Positions 7,479 through 15,780 of a stretch of 24,893 bases of DNA are shown here, in pieces. Below the pieces are notes generated by a model. It worked only from the letters and a program-made list of their open reading frames with translations, had not been told where the DNA came from and did no database searches. The translations under genes and the position numbers were made by a program. The first letter of the stretch is position 1. Every line of letters starts with the position of its first letter. Location of the stretch: positions 1 through 24,893 of the forward strand of contig DATBDZ010000151.1 in assembly GCA_036276235.1 (NCBI GenBank). The letters are read 5' to 3'. Source of the stretch: JANWHF01 sp036276235. Its GTDB lineage: Bacteria > Planctomycetota > Phycisphaerae > Tepidisphaerales > Tepidisphaeraceae.

Positions 7479-7529
7479 ATTACGCCCACCCATTTACTTT
7501 TCCCCCGTTCCCCGTAGCTTGCGGCATTC

Positions 7530-9287
7530 TTGGGAAGCGTGCGGAACATCATTCTCGTCATCGCCTTGGCGGCGGTGGTTTATTTTGCCGGGAACGCGAG
7601 CGTTGGGCTTTGGGACCGCGATGAGCCACGCTATGCGCAATGCTCGCGGCAGATGCTGCAGAGCGGCGATTGGGTCGTTCCTCGTCTTTACGATGAAATC
7701 CGCGCTAACAAACCGCCGCTGATTTATTGGTGCCAGGCCACAGCGATGCGCCTCTTGGGCGATGCGCCGATCAACGGCACCTTCGCGGCGCGGCTTCCCT
7801 CGGCCACTGCGATGCTGCTGACGCTGGCGATTCTCGCAATCGCAATCTCGCGACACGTCGGCAAAGAGCAGGCGTTTTGGACGGTGCTGGTCATGTCATC
7901 GAGCCTGATGACGATCGTCGCCGCCAAGGTGGCGCTGACCGATAGCGTGCTGCTGGTCTTCGGGACGATTGCGCAGCTGTGTCTTTACACCATCTGGCGC
8001 GGCAGCCGATCGTGGAAGCCGGCAATGTTGCTCGCCATTGCGCTCGGTCTTGGCGCGATGACCAAGCCATTGGTGTTGCTGACGGTGGGGGCGACAGGTT
8101 TCGTTTTGCTGGTCTTCAAGGCGATCAAGGAGATACGAAAGCAGACGACGCCGCGCGGGTTTGCGGTGGTGGGCGTCGAAGATACGGGCTCGCCAGGCGC
8201 ATTGCCCGACATTGCTCCAAGTCGCTCCATTAGCATATCGGTCGCCCAGGTTCTGGTTGGAATATTCATCATCGCAATCATCGTTGCCCCGTGGCTTTAT
8301 CTGGTGCATCACCGCGCGCCGGAGTTTCTCGGCAAAGCAACTGCCGAAGCCAAGGCGCATCTTGAGTCAGGGAAAGAAGGGCATCGCTTTCCGCCGGGAT
8401 ATCATCTGCTGTTGATTTGGGTGACGTTTTTCCCCTGGTGTTTGCTGCTGCCGATGGCGATTGGAATGGGGATTCGCTATCGAGCGACGCCGCAAATCCG
8501 CTTCGCGCTGGCGGCGGCGATCGGGCCCTGGCTCGTGCTCGAATTCTTCGGCACCAAGCTGCCACACTACATCCTGGCGGCGTTTCCTGCGCTCTCGTAT
8601 CTCGCCGCATCGGCCATCATCCGCTCTTTGCGCGGCGAAGATCGCGACATGGAATCGCGGCCATTCCTCATCGGCGCCGGCTGTTGGGCCTTCTTCGCGG
8701 CGTTGGTTGGATTGCTCCCCTGGCTGTTGGTGCCGGGCTTTAGACTTCCTGGAATTCATGCGCCAAGTTTTCCCGGCCAACCCACTGCGATCATTGCGAC
8801 GTTTACGCTCGCGACTATTGCTTTTGGCGGCGCTGTTTTTCTGTTTCTCAAGATGTACCGTCTCACTGCTGCCATGCTGACGCTCGGCGGCGGGATGATG
8901 GCGATCTGCCTGATTGTGTATGTGCTTTATCTGCCGCGCGCGCAGTTCCTTCGTGTTTCGATTCATGTCGCGCAGGTGTTGCAGCGAGTGGGCGCGACGC
9001 ATGAGGGGGATGCCGTCATGATCGACTACAAGGAGCCAAGCCTGGGCTTTTATCAGGGCGGCACGATCCGCGAAGAAAAGCGCAGCTTTCTATTGCCTTT
9101 GCATTGGAACCGCTGGCCGCGCTGGATGACGGTGACGCGAGAAGCTCTGGATGGCGCGCCCCCGGAATCGCGCGCGCGGCTGAGAATCGTCGCCGACCCG
9201 GAAAATCCGTCGCGCGGCCTCGCGTATTCGGATGGGGGAAGGGTGGTGGAACTCATCGTCGTGGAGCGCGTGGCCGGCGGAAAATGA
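7530..9287 (+). CDS. GT39/ArnT-like integral-membrane glycosyltransferase
   Basis: 585 residues with about ten or more hydrophobic helices. The first periplasmic loop has GLWDRDEPRYAQCSRQMLQS then RANKPPLIYW, the acidic motif and KPPL signature of the PMT/ArnT superfamily (PMT_2 domain). Such enzymes transfer a sugar from a polyprenyl-phosphate donor to lipid A, proteins or cell-wall polymers on the outer face of the inner membrane. FFGTKLPHYILAAFPALSYL is also typical. A soluble insert of about 40 residues (IKEIRKQTTPRGF..SRSIS, around residues 200-235) separates two helices. The start is unsure: TTG 7530 or GTG 7539, with GGGAAG between them. A C-terminal soluble domain (~residues 490-585) is predicted periplasmic. 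The acceptor is unknown and no partner genes lie nearby. Confidence 0.85.
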   Translation: MGSVRNIILVIALAAVVYFAGNASVGLWDRDEPRYAQCSRQMLQSGDWVVPRLYDEIRANKPPLIYWCQATAMRLLGDAPINGTFAARLPSATAMLLTLAILAIAISRHVGKEQAFWTVLVMSSSLMTIVAAKVALTDSVLLVFGTIAQLCLYTIWRGSRSWKPAMLLAIALGLGAMTKPLVLLTVGATGFVLLVFKAIKEIRKQTTPRGFAVVGVEDTGSPGALPDIAPSRSISISVAQVLVGIFIIAIIVAPWLYLVHHRAPEFLGKATAEAKAHLESGKEGHRFPPGYHLLLIWVTFFPWCLLLPMAIGMGIRYRATPQIRFALAAAIGPWLVLEFFGTKLPHYILAAFPALSYLAASAIIRSLRGEDRDMESRPFLIGAGCWAFFAALVGLLPWLLVPGFRLPGIHAPSFPGQPTAIIATFTLATIAFGGAVFLFLKMYRLTAAMLTLGGGMMAICLIVYVLYLPRAQFLRVSIHVAQVLQRVGATHEGDAVMIDYKEPSLGFYQGGTIREEKRSFLLPLHWNRWPRWMTVTREALDGAPPESRARLRIVADPENPSRGLAYSDGGRVVELIVVERVAGGK

Positions 9288-9347
9288 TGTCGCTGCCGGC
9301 TTACGCTGGTTATCATTTCGACGACCCATCTTTTTCGGAGGCGCGTT

Positions 9348-11828
9348 ATGAACGGGCTTCACACACTTCGACTGATCGGGCGGGGAATTTGTTGCGCGAT
9401 GATCGTGTCCGTGCTTGGCCACAATGCATGGGCGGCATCGAAACAGGATTATGACAAGGCGGTTGCGGCGCTGGATGTGAAACTTGCGCCGCTGCGCGCG
9501 ACGATGAAGCAACTCGATTGGCCCGCCGACACGCCGGCGGCAATCGGCAAGCTGCTGCACGGCGATCCGCAAGCCTGTGCGGCGTTCATCCGGCGGTCGG
9601 CGCGGTTTGAACCTTACCGCGGAATTCTGCGCGGGCCGCAGGGTACGCTCGATGCCGGCGGAGGAAACAGCGCCGATCTGGCGCTGTTGCTTCGCCAGAT
9701 CATTCACGAGGGCGATCCGTCGCTGCAATTGCGATTTGCCGTCGGCGAAATCTCCGAGCAGCAGGCGGCTGCGCTGGTCGATGCGGCGATTGCAGCGCCG
9801 CCGGCGCGGCCGACCATTGCCGCCAGCAAGGATGCGGCAGCGCGAATCAACCGCGTCGAAGTAACTGGCAATGGTGCGACCGACGCCAATCAGGATCTCT
9901 GGAAGGCGCTTGCCGATGCGCAGGCCGATTTGAGTCAGATCAGCGCCGTCTGGAAGCCGCAACCCAACTCGGCGGCGCGCACTCAAGCCATCGCCGACGC
10001 GCGGCAGCATGTCTGGGTGCAGGTGCAGAAGGATGGGAAGTGGCTCACGCTCGATCCGATCAACTGCGCGCCGATTTCAGCGGAGGCGGCGCAAACAATG
10101 GATGATCTGCCGGCCGACTGGAATCATCGCGCGCAGATTGCCGTCAGCGTCGAGCGGTTGGAAAGCGGGAAGCTCATTCGCGAGTCGCTGATCGAACAGG
10201 AATGGAAGCTCGCCGAGCTCGCGGGGCAATCTCTGGATGTGATGGTGCTGCCGACGCAACTGCATTTGGAGGCGATGTTTGATCAGAAGAGCGGCGCAGG
10301 GCTTGCCGAGCAGGCGCGCCGATTTGAGCGGTTTGGGGTGGTCTTCGCGGTTGGCGATGCGCCGCCGCGCGCGGGCAGGACGTTTGATCTGAAGGGGAGG
10401 ACCGGCGCTCCCGAATCGTCGGCTCCTTTGAGCGTGGGAACGGTCGATCCGTTCAAACGCGTCGGACGAGGAACGCCGACGCCGCCGGCCAGCGAGCTGA
10501 CCGCGGTATGGCTGACGATCACGCTCAATTCACCCGGACAGCCGGCCCGGATCATCGAGCGTGCGTTGCTCGATCGCATAGGCCCGGCCGCTCGCCAGCA
10601 AAGTCGCACTGGGATCAAGAGCGAGTGGCGCGATGTGAACCGCGTGCGAATGTCGCTCATCCAGCGCCATCAAATACTCGTGGCCGGCGGCCCAATCAGC
10701 CTCCAGCGCGTCGCGCGCGATGCGCTGCAGACAATTCTGGATCGTGGAATCCTTTCGCAGGCGCTGGCGGTCAAGTATCAGCAGTTCGAGGCCAAGCCCA
10801 GCGACTTGCTGGCGAAATTGTCGCTGCCGCATTGGAGCGCGGATTTGGTTGGCCTATTGAATGAATCGGTCGCGCTAACGCAGGCACAGATCGCCGGCTC
10901 CGGGATCGCGTTTGTGGCGGAGCCCGATGTCTTCATTCGCAGCGATATGCTCGATCAGCGCGCCGCGAATCAAACAACCCTCCGCACCGGAATCGATATC
11001 GCCGCCATCAATGTGCGAACCATCGGAAATCCCGAAGTCTGTGCGCAGACCCAATTGGTTAGCGGCATGTGGGCCAGCGAATTGGAAGGCCGATTGCTGC
11101 GGCGCGGCGAGGCCGAGCAAAGCTTCGATGCCGCGCAGATTTTGCGATCCGCCGCTCAGCAGAAGATTCCGCTTGAAACGATTCGCGCCGCTGACGATCT
11201 CAAAAAGATCAAGGCAGATGCCGACGCGCAGGCGATCATGTCAGCTCAAATCCGCGACGGCGGCGTTCTGCTGATTCCCGCGCGCCCGGTTCAAATGGCA
11301 GGCAAGCCCGCGATCGCCTGGTGGCGGATCGATCGAAGTGGCCAGCCCCTGGCGATCGGTGCCGATGGCCGCGGGCAGGCCGCCAGCGAGGGGGAGATGG
11401 TGCTCACCGACACCTCCATTCCGATGGTCCGCAACTGCATGAAGTTCGTCGCCTGTTTCAACAAAGCGGTGGCGGGCGGCGCCGGCATGAATGATGCTCG
11501 CGCCGATTACCTGGCCGAGGAGATCTTCGATGAGGTGAAGGAAAATCTCGACGGATCGATCAAGACATTTGTGTCGGCCATGCACACCAAGCCGCCGGAA
11601 GACAAGCCCCAGGAGTACAACGAGCTGTACGGGAAAGTCGAAAAAGCATATGACGCATACGCAAAGGGGATGAAGATGTGGGACGGAACGCCGGCGGAAA
11701 TCCCCGGGTTGAACGAGGGGCAGGATGCCGCCAACGCCGGTAAGGAAGTGGGGCAGTCGTTGGGCTTACGCGTTTATATGATGCTGACGGTCGGCCGCGA
11801 TGTCGCGCACTATGCATCGGGGTTGTAA
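9348..11828 (+). CDS. Large exported protein with degenerate transglutaminase-like domain
   Basis: 826 residues. GGAGG lies just upstream of ATG 9348. A signal peptide (RGICCAMIVSVLGHNAWAAS, cleavage likely after AWA) sends it out of the cytoplasm. Residues ~90-240 resemble a transglutaminase-like fold: GGGNSADLALLLRQIIHEG where the active-site Cys is expected, then HVWVQVQKDGKWLTLDP with His221 and Asp236. The Cys position carries Asn107/Ser108, so peptide-crosslinking or Cys-protease chemistry is unlikely; the fold probably binds peptide or sugar. The remaining ~590 residues are mostly helix and strand without a motif I recognise (one stretch is GISLQRVARDALQTILDRG-like, another contains GVLLIPARPVQMAGKPAIAW). 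It follows the glycosyltransferase by 60 bases on the same strand and may be cotranscribed. Confidence 0.7.
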   Translation: MNGLHTLRLIGRGICCAMIVSVLGHNAWAASKQDYDKAVAALDVKLAPLRATMKQLDWPADTPAAIGKLLHGDPQACAAFIRRSARFEPYRGILRGPQGTLDAGGGNSADLALLLRQIIHEGDPSLQLRFAVGEISEQQAAALVDAAIAAPPARPTIAASKDAAARINRVEVTGNGATDANQDLWKALADAQADLSQISAVWKPQPNSAARTQAIADARQHVWVQVQKDGKWLTLDPINCAPISAEAAQTMDDLPADWNHRAQIAVSVERLESGKLIRESLIEQEWKLAELAGQSLDVMVLPTQLHLEAMFDQKSGAGLAEQARRFERFGVVFAVGDAPPRAGRTFDLKGRTGAPESSAPLSVGTVDPFKRVGRGTPTPPASELTAVWLTITLNSPGQPARIIERALLDRIGPAARQQSRTGIKSEWRDVNRVRMSLIQRHQILVAGGPISLQRVARDALQTILDRGILSQALAVKYQQFEAKPSDLLAKLSLPHWSADLVGLLNESVALTQAQIAGSGIAFVAEPDVFIRSDMLDQRAANQTTLRTGIDIAAINVRTIGNPEVCAQTQLVSGMWASELEGRLLRRGEAEQSFDAAQILRSAAQQKIPLETIRAADDLKKIKADADAQAIMSAQIRDGGVLLIPARPVQMAGKPAIAWWRIDRSGQPLAIGADGRGQAASEGEMVLTDTSIPMVRNCMKFVACFNKAVAGGAGMNDARADYLAEEIFDEVKENLDGSIKTFVSAMHTKPPEDKPQEYNELYGKVEKAYDAYAKGMKMWDGTPAEIPGLNEGQDAANAGKEVGQSLGLRVYMMLTVGRDVAHYASGL

Positions 11829-11842
11829 GTTAATATTTTCGA

Positions 11843-11870
11843 TTGACAGGATTTGCCTCGCGCTAATACT
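11843..11870 (+). promoter_or_regulatory. Sigma-70-like promoter for the second transglutaminase-like gene
   Basis: A perfect TTGACA at 11843-11848, a 16-base spacer and AATACT at 11865-11870 (four of six -10 matches) lie in the 77-base gap upstream of ATG 11906. The predicted transcript would carry a ~28-base leader that includes the AGGAGG ribosome-binding site at 11897-11902. This suggests the gene is transcribed independently of the 826-codon gene before it. Confidence 0.45.
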
Positions 11871-11905
11871 GTCGTGTCTGCCGATTCGCGCCCGACAGGA
11901 GGCTG

Positions 11906-12712
11906 ATGCTCATCCGAGCTGGTTACGAGTTGTCGTTTGATATCCCGGCTCCCACGACGATGTTACTGATGCTGCACGTCCATCCCTCGCGCACGCGGGA
12001 TTTGCGCGAGCCCGAGCAGGTGAGGGTGACACCCAATGTTCCATTGGAGATTTTTGAGGACGGCTTCGGCAACACCTCCGCCCGTATTAACGCGCCGCCA
12101 GGAAGGCTCACGCTCTTCGACGATTTTGTCGCGCAGGATAGCGGCTTTCCCGACGAGCAGAATTACTCCGCGTATCAGCACATGGTCGAGGAGCTGCCGA
12201 CGGAGACGCTACGGTTTCTGCTGAACAGCCGCTATTGCGAAGTGGACGTGATGACGCCGATCGCGTGGAGCCTGTTTGGCTCAACGCCGCTGGGCTGGAG
12301 CCGCGTGCAGGCGATCTGCGATTGGTGCCATTCGAATGTCACCTTCAGCTACGGCGCGGCAAACTCCACCAAAACGGCGCGCGACGTCTACTACGAGCGG
12401 CGAGGCGTCTGCCGCGATTTCTCACATCTGGCGATCACCTTTTGCCGCTGCATGAATATTCCCGCGCGATACGCCACAGGATATCTCGGCGACATCGGCA
12501 TTCCGCCGGTCCCATATCCGATGGATTTCAGCGCGTGGTTCGAGGTCTATTTGAGCGGAAGATGGTGGACCTTCGACGCGCGGCACAACAAGCCGCGCAT
12601 CGGAAGAATCCTGATGGCGCGCGGGCGAGATGCGACAGATGTCGCGCTAACGACCACATTTGGCATGACGAATTTGGTGGGATTTAAGGTGTGGACCGAC
12701 GAAGTGGGGTAA
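11906..12712 (+). CDS. Cytoplasmic transglutaminase-like (COG1305-type) protein
   Basis: 268 residues, AGGAGG 4 bases before ATG 11906, no signal peptide. The N-terminal ~120 residues form the usual beta-rich bacterial transglutaminase N-domain. The core follows: STKTARDVYYERRGVCRDFS with Cys169 as nucleophile, MNIPARYATGYLGDIGIPP, and DFSAWFEVYLSGRWWTFDAR with Asp224. In most family members the second residue of that last motif is His (HAW); here it is Ser209, and the nearest His is 227 (DARHN). The end (PRIGRILMARGRDATDVALT) is characteristic of this subfamily. Members are papain-fold proteases or amide-transfer enzymes acting on peptides; the substrate is unknown. The displaced His may mean altered or no catalysis, or may be normal for this subgroup. 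Confidence 0.85.
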   Translation: MLIRAGYELSFDIPAPTTMLLMLHVHPSRTRDLREPEQVRVTPNVPLEIFEDGFGNTSARINAPPGRLTLFDDFVAQDSGFPDEQNYSAYQHMVEELPTETLRFLLNSRYCEVDVMTPIAWSLFGSTPLGWSRVQAICDWCHSNVTFSYGAANSTKTARDVYYERRGVCRDFSHLAITFCRCMNIPARYATGYLGDIGIPPVPYPMDFSAWFEVYLSGRWWTFDARHNKPRIGRILMARGRDATDVALTTTFGMTNLVGFKVWTDEVG

Positions 12713-12794
12713 TGGGTTTCAGGTTTCGAGTTTCAGGTTTCAGGTTCGGACTCGCATTCGCCTGAAACCCGAAGCCTGAAACCGGAAACCCATT
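12711..12794. repeat. Imperfect palindrome between convergent genes, family E
   Basis: The left arm (12711-12737) begins AATGGGTTTCAGGTTTC and the right arm (12761-12794) ends GAAACCCATT. Pairing is good with small bulges; internal GTTTCAGG units repeat. It starts inside the stop codon of the transglutaminase-like gene and ends at the stop of the leftward gene, so it could serve as a bidirectional terminator. Confidence 0.7.
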
Positions 12795-12795
12795 C

Positions 12796-13383
12796 TCACG
12801 CCTTCGCCTTCGCGGCCCACGATTTCGATGCCAGAATCGCCAGTGATTCGAGCGCGGTAACGGCCGCGGATTTGGCTTCGGTCGTCGGCAGCACGACGCG
12901 CAGCGCCTTGCGATTCCAGCCGAGCATGTTCTTCACATGGGGCGGCGGCTCCGAGGTGTTGGCGGCATCCATTGAGTGCACTTCCAGCGTATTTTTGCCG
13001 GCGCCGGGAAGGCCGTAGTGCTCGCCGTCGGTGGCTTTGGAAAGCACCTTCTTTTTCATTGCGTCGGCGAGCACATCGGGAACGTAGATGTTGAGGAAGC
13101 CGTCCTTCTTGTCTTCCAGCGCGAAGACCTGCATTCGGTATTTGCCGTCGGGGATGAAGAAGAGGACGGCATGCTGGCCAAGCGTCTGCACGCCCAGCGG
13201 GGCAAGCGTGCCCAAGCGGGCGGCAACCCGCCGCCATAGCGCGCCGTGGGCGGCGTTGGGCTCGGCGTCGCAGGCGGCGACATGCCGCTCGATGCTGGCG
13301 CGATCCTTCGCGCCGGCGCGGGCCAGCAGGGCATTGTATTCGGTTTCAACGTCCTGGGTGGGAATTTCAATCTGCGCTGGCAT
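12796..13383 (-). CDS. Protein of unknown function
   Basis: 195 residues from ATG 13383, chosen because GGAG lies 6 bases upstream; the frame extends to 13452, but that extension is Arg/Gly-rich and lacks a ribosome-binding site. I recognise no family. The first third is helical (VETEYNALLARAGAKDRASI, WRRVAARLGTL). A central beta section follows (QHAVLFFIPDGKYRMQVFAL, DGFLNIYVPDVLADAMKKK), then HYGLPGAGKNTLEVHSMDA, and a Lys/Ala-rich helical end (AILASKSWAAKAKA). The PGAGKNT resembles a P-loop but is short of the usual strand context, so I do not call nucleotide binding. It has no signal peptide. It is convergent with the transglutaminase-like gene. Confidence 0.65.
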   Translation of the reverse strand: MPAQIEIPTQDVETEYNALLARAGAKDRASIERHVAACDAEPNAAHGALWRRVAARLGTLAPLGVQTLGQHAVLFFIPDGKYRMQVFALEDKKDGFLNIYVPDVLADAMKKKVLSKATDGEHYGLPGAGKNTLEVHSMDAANTSEPPPHVKNMLGWNRKALRVVLPTTEAKSAAVTALESLAILASKSWAAKAKA

Positions 13384-13543
13384 TACTGCTCCGTTAGATG
13401 CGGTGGCCGATTGCAGACCCAAACGATCTGCCCGGCCGCCGCGATAGATCATATCTTACCCGACGAGAGGCCTCCCCGAAAGGCTGCGCGCGCTCGGATC
13501 ACAAAGACTCAGATGCGCCACAACCAAGGTGACGACTCTGGTT

Positions 13544-13651
13544 CCCTCCTCCGGTACTCCGGGGGAGGGTTAGGGTGGGGGCTAGTTCGCGCAGTTGATC
13601 CCCTTTCCACACAACCCCACCCCAGCCCTCCTCCGGAGTACCGGAGGAGGG
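13544..13651. repeat. Long palindrome, family F
   Basis: Arms of 37 bases at 13544-13580 and 13615-13651 are nearly complementary around a 34-base loop. Each contains CCTCCTCCGG-tact-CCGG style inner dyads and ends in a purine run (GGGTTAGGGTGGGG). It occupies the 170-base space upstream of the leftward 195-residue gene and downstream of the TPR-like gene. Confidence 0.75.
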
Positions 13652-13674
13652 AGAAAAACAAGTCGCCGCAAGCG

Positions 13675-14007
13675 TTATGCGTCCAATGACTCAAGCATCT
13701 CGCGCATCGCGGGCGCCAGATCGCGGCCCATTCCTTCGCCGACGGCTGTCGCCCTCTCAATGCCTTGCGTCAGCACACGGCGCGCTTCGTCTTTGCGGTC
13801 CAGACGAATCAGAACCTGGCTCAGGACGTGGTAAGTCGCCAGATGATCTGGCGCTTTGGCGTTGGCAAAAAGCAGATGACCGGCAGCCTCGGCCAAGTCG
13901 GAGGGATTGGAACTCTCCGAGACCTTCCGCCCAAGCGCGAAGCGGCTCAGAGGATCATTCTCATCCAGCGCGACGAGCTTACGCAGTTTTGGGAGATCGA
14001 GAGGCAT
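13675..14007 (-). CDS. Short TPR-like protein
   Basis: 110 residues. KLRKLVALDENDPLSRFALG followed by DLAEAAGHLLFANAKAPDHL, TYHVLSQVLIRLDRKDEARR and VLTQGIERATAVGEGM reads as two to three tetratricopeptide-like helical pairs, a protein-protein interaction scaffold. There is no signal peptide or membrane segment. The ATG at 14007 has no Shine-Dalgarno; a palindromic repeat ends 8 bases upstream of it. The transcript may be leaderless, or read through from the PDZ-protein gene 179 bases upstream on the same strand. The partner is unknown; an association with the HtrA-like pair is only positional. Confidence 0.65.
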   Translation of the reverse strand: MPLDLPKLRKLVALDENDPLSRFALGRKVSESSNPSDLAEAAGHLLFANAKAPDHLATYHVLSQVLIRLDRKDEARRVLTQGIERATAVGEGMGRDLAPAMREMLESLDA

Positions 14008-14015
14008 GGCGTATT

Positions 14016-14089
14016 GTAGGGGCGAACCTTGTGTTCGCCCGACGCTGCTCGCGCGGACGGGGCAGAGTGAACACGAGGTTCGCTCCTAC
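14016..14089. repeat. Palindromic repeat, family C, copy 1
   Basis: The left arm 14016-14040 (starting GTAGGGGCGAACCTTGTG) pairs with 14066-14089 with a few mismatches. The arm contains an inner dyad GGGCGAAC..GTTCGCCC. A second copy follows 17 bases later. Confidence 0.8.
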
Positions 14090-14106
14090 AGGTTCCGCGT
14101 TTCTCC

Positions 14107-14179
14107 GTAGGGGTGAACCTTGTGTTCACCCGCGTCGCTCGCAGAAGCCGCTCAGGGCGAACACGAGGTTCGCCCCTAC
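14107..14179. repeat. Palindromic repeat, family C, copy 2
   Basis: The arms at 14107-14131 and 14155-14179 pair over about 25 bases with few mismatches and share the sequence of the copy at 14016. The right arm ends 6 bases after the stop codon (14186) of the leftward PDZ gene, a position suited to transcript termination or 3'-end protection. Confidence 0.8.
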
Positions 14180-14185
14180 AAAACA

Positions 14186-15568
14186 TTACTGCGGCGGCTC
14201 AATCCGAATCGTGTCTTCCTTGTTCTCTCGCTGCACGACCAGCACGATCGGATCGCGCGGGTGATCTTTGCGGAGCGCTTTGTAGGCTTTTTCGAAGCCG
14301 TCGAGATCTTCAACCGGATTGTTATTGAGGCGGATGACGATGTCGCCGCGCTTGACGCCGCCGACCTGCGCGGCGCTTTGCGGGCGTTCCAGATCGACCA
14401 TGACGCCTTTCTGATCGCCGGGAAGATGCCGCATGTAGGTGTCGGCGAAGACCAGCTCGCGTACGACAAAACCCGTGTCCTCGGCATAAAAGCGCTTGGC
14501 GGTGTTGGCGCGCTTTGGCTGCTCGCCGAGTGTGATCTGGATATCCTTGGGCGGCTGGTCCTGCTCGCGAAGCACGGAGATCGTCACCGTCTGCCCCGGC
14601 TTGTAGCGGAGCATGCGGCGTTTGAAGATTTCGGGAAGCTCGGTGTCCTCGTCGCCGCGCTCCAGCGGCTTGCCGTTGAACTTCAAGATAATGTCGCCCT
14701 GCTTGAGGCCGGCCTTGGCGGCGGGGGCGTCGGGGATCACATACTCCACCTGAATCGCCGGCTGATTCTTCAGATTTAGCGCCTCGGCAACTTCCTTCGT
14801 CAGCCCTTTCAATTCCGGCGCACCAAGCCACGGCAGCTCGACGGCTTTCTGCGGCGTGGGAGGATCCTGCATCGTCAGCAGAAAATCCCGCGCCGGCACA
14901 AACAGCTTCGGCGGGCTGGTGATCGATGTGAGCGCCGCGCGGCGATCGTTGAGCAGCAGCGGCTGGCCCTGCTGATACATCACGACGCCGACCGCTTTGC
15001 CGTCCAGGTTAAACACCGGCGAGCCGACGGCGGCAAGCCCGCCGCCGTTCACCAACACCTGCGGCGTCTCGCCACGGAGCAGCGCCGAGACCGATGACTC
15101 GACGATGTAAGACTTATACGCCGCCATCTGCGGCAACATCCCGACAGATAGAATGGTGTCGCCAACCTGCAGCGGCGCATCCTCAAACTTGATCGGCTTC
15201 CAATGCTGCGATGTCTTGGCCCGCACGAGGCCCATGTTGGTCCGCTCGTCGCGCCCTTCAAAGACGGCATCAATTTCCTGTGGATCTTCCGTCGTGCTGG
15301 GAACGATGACCTTGAAATCCTTCATCTGTTCATCAGGAATCTGCGGGCTCACAAATTCCAGCGGCACCAGCACCAGATCTTCGCCGACAACAACGCCCGC
15401 GCCGATCAATTCATGGCGGCCCAACTCCGTCACCCACGCATATTGCACGGCAACAAGCGATGGCGTCACCTGCTCATAAAGCGTGCGGCTCGTCTCCGGC
15501 GGCACGCTCGCCCAGGAAACGCCGGCCAGCAAAAGAATGGGCAACAAAAAGCGAATCGTCCGAATCAT
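14186..15568 (-). CDS. Exported HtrA-like pseudoprotease with two PDZ domains
   Basis: 460 residues from ATG 15568 (GGAGA just upstream; the frame continues to 15727 through a repeat). Signal peptide: FLLPILLLAGVSWAS. Residues ~25-230 have the trypsin-like fold in HtrA order, but the catalytic positions are lost. LVLVPLEFVSP replaces the His segment (LTNFHV in the neighbour). TNMGLVRA replaces TDLAVV (Asp to Met). AAVGSPVFNLDGKAVGV (179-195) replaces PGNSGGP, so there is no Ser. Two PDZ domains follow: VEYVIPDAPAAKAGLKQGDI with ILKFNGKPL (~250-330), and GVMVDLERPQSAAQVGGVKR with GDIVIRLNNNPVEDLDGF (~370-445). It probably binds misfolded or C-terminal peptides in the periplasm without cutting. 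It lies directly downstream of an intact HtrA gene on the same strand. Confidence 0.85.
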   Translation of the reverse strand: MIRTIRFLLPILLLAGVSWASVPPETSRTLYEQVTPSLVAVQYAWVTELGRHELIGAGVVVGEDLVLVPLEFVSPQIPDEQMKDFKVIVPSTTEDPQEIDAVFEGRDERTNMGLVRAKTSQHWKPIKFEDAPLQVGDTILSVGMLPQMAAYKSYIVESSVSALLRGETPQVLVNGGGLAAVGSPVFNLDGKAVGVVMYQQGQPLLLNDRRAALTSITSPPKLFVPARDFLLTMQDPPTPQKAVELPWLGAPELKGLTKEVAEALNLKNQPAIQVEYVIPDAPAAKAGLKQGDIILKFNGKPLERGDEDTELPEIFKRRMLRYKPGQTVTISVLREQDQPPKDIQITLGEQPKRANTAKRFYAEDTGFVVRELVFADTYMRHLPGDQKGVMVDLERPQSAAQVGGVKRGDIVIRLNNNPVEDLDGFEKAYKALRKDHPRDPIVLVVQRENKEDTIRIEPPQ

Positions 15569-15625
15569 ATTTTCTCCAGATTTCGTCGGCGCAGAGTTCA
15601 TTGTTGAGCTAATCCGCAGGGAATT

Positions 15626-15700
15626 GTCATGCTGAGGTACTCCGAAGCATCTGGCTGGATTGCGCGAATGGGCCAGAGCTTCCGAATACCTCGGCATGAT
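15626..15700. repeat. Diverged palindrome, family A, copy 2
   Basis: The left arm 15626-15655 is identical over its 30 bases to the left arm at 5502-5531; the right arm 15672-15700 has several changes and is one base shorter. It lies about 60 bases upstream of the pseudoprotease start, between the two HtrA-like genes. Confidence 0.8.
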
Positions 15701-15745
15701 CGTGTTCAACATCACTGGTTCCACCAAATCAAATCCGCGCGCATT

Positions 15746-15773
15746 GTAGGGTGGGCGTACTCGCCCACCCTAC
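15746..15773 (-). terminator. Hairpin downstream of the HtrA gene (family B single arm)
   Basis: GTAGGGTGGGCG and CGCCCACCCTAC (12-base arms) enclose a 4-base loop at 15746-15773. It sits 7 bases after the HtrA stop codon at 15781, with TTTTTAT between the stop and the stem on the coding strand. The T-run precedes rather than follows the stem, so classical intrinsic termination is uncertain; 3'-end protection is equally possible. The sequence is one arm of the repeat found at 6764. Confidence 0.55.
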
Positions 15774-15780
15774 ATAAAAA

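Noticed and set aside
12985..13020. P-loop-like PGAGKNT in the 195-residue unknown protein
   Set aside because: It lacks the GxxxxGK(S/T) spacing, a preceding hydrophobic strand and any Walker B, so nucleotide binding is not supported.
14016..14179. Possible CRISPR array or tandem riboswitch
   Set aside because: There are only two copies, each an inverted pair rather than spaced direct repeats, and no cas genes or ligand-type leader are present.
13677..14264. 195-codon frame running through the family C repeats
   Set aside because: Half of it is translated repeat and the rest is antisense to the TPR-like gene.
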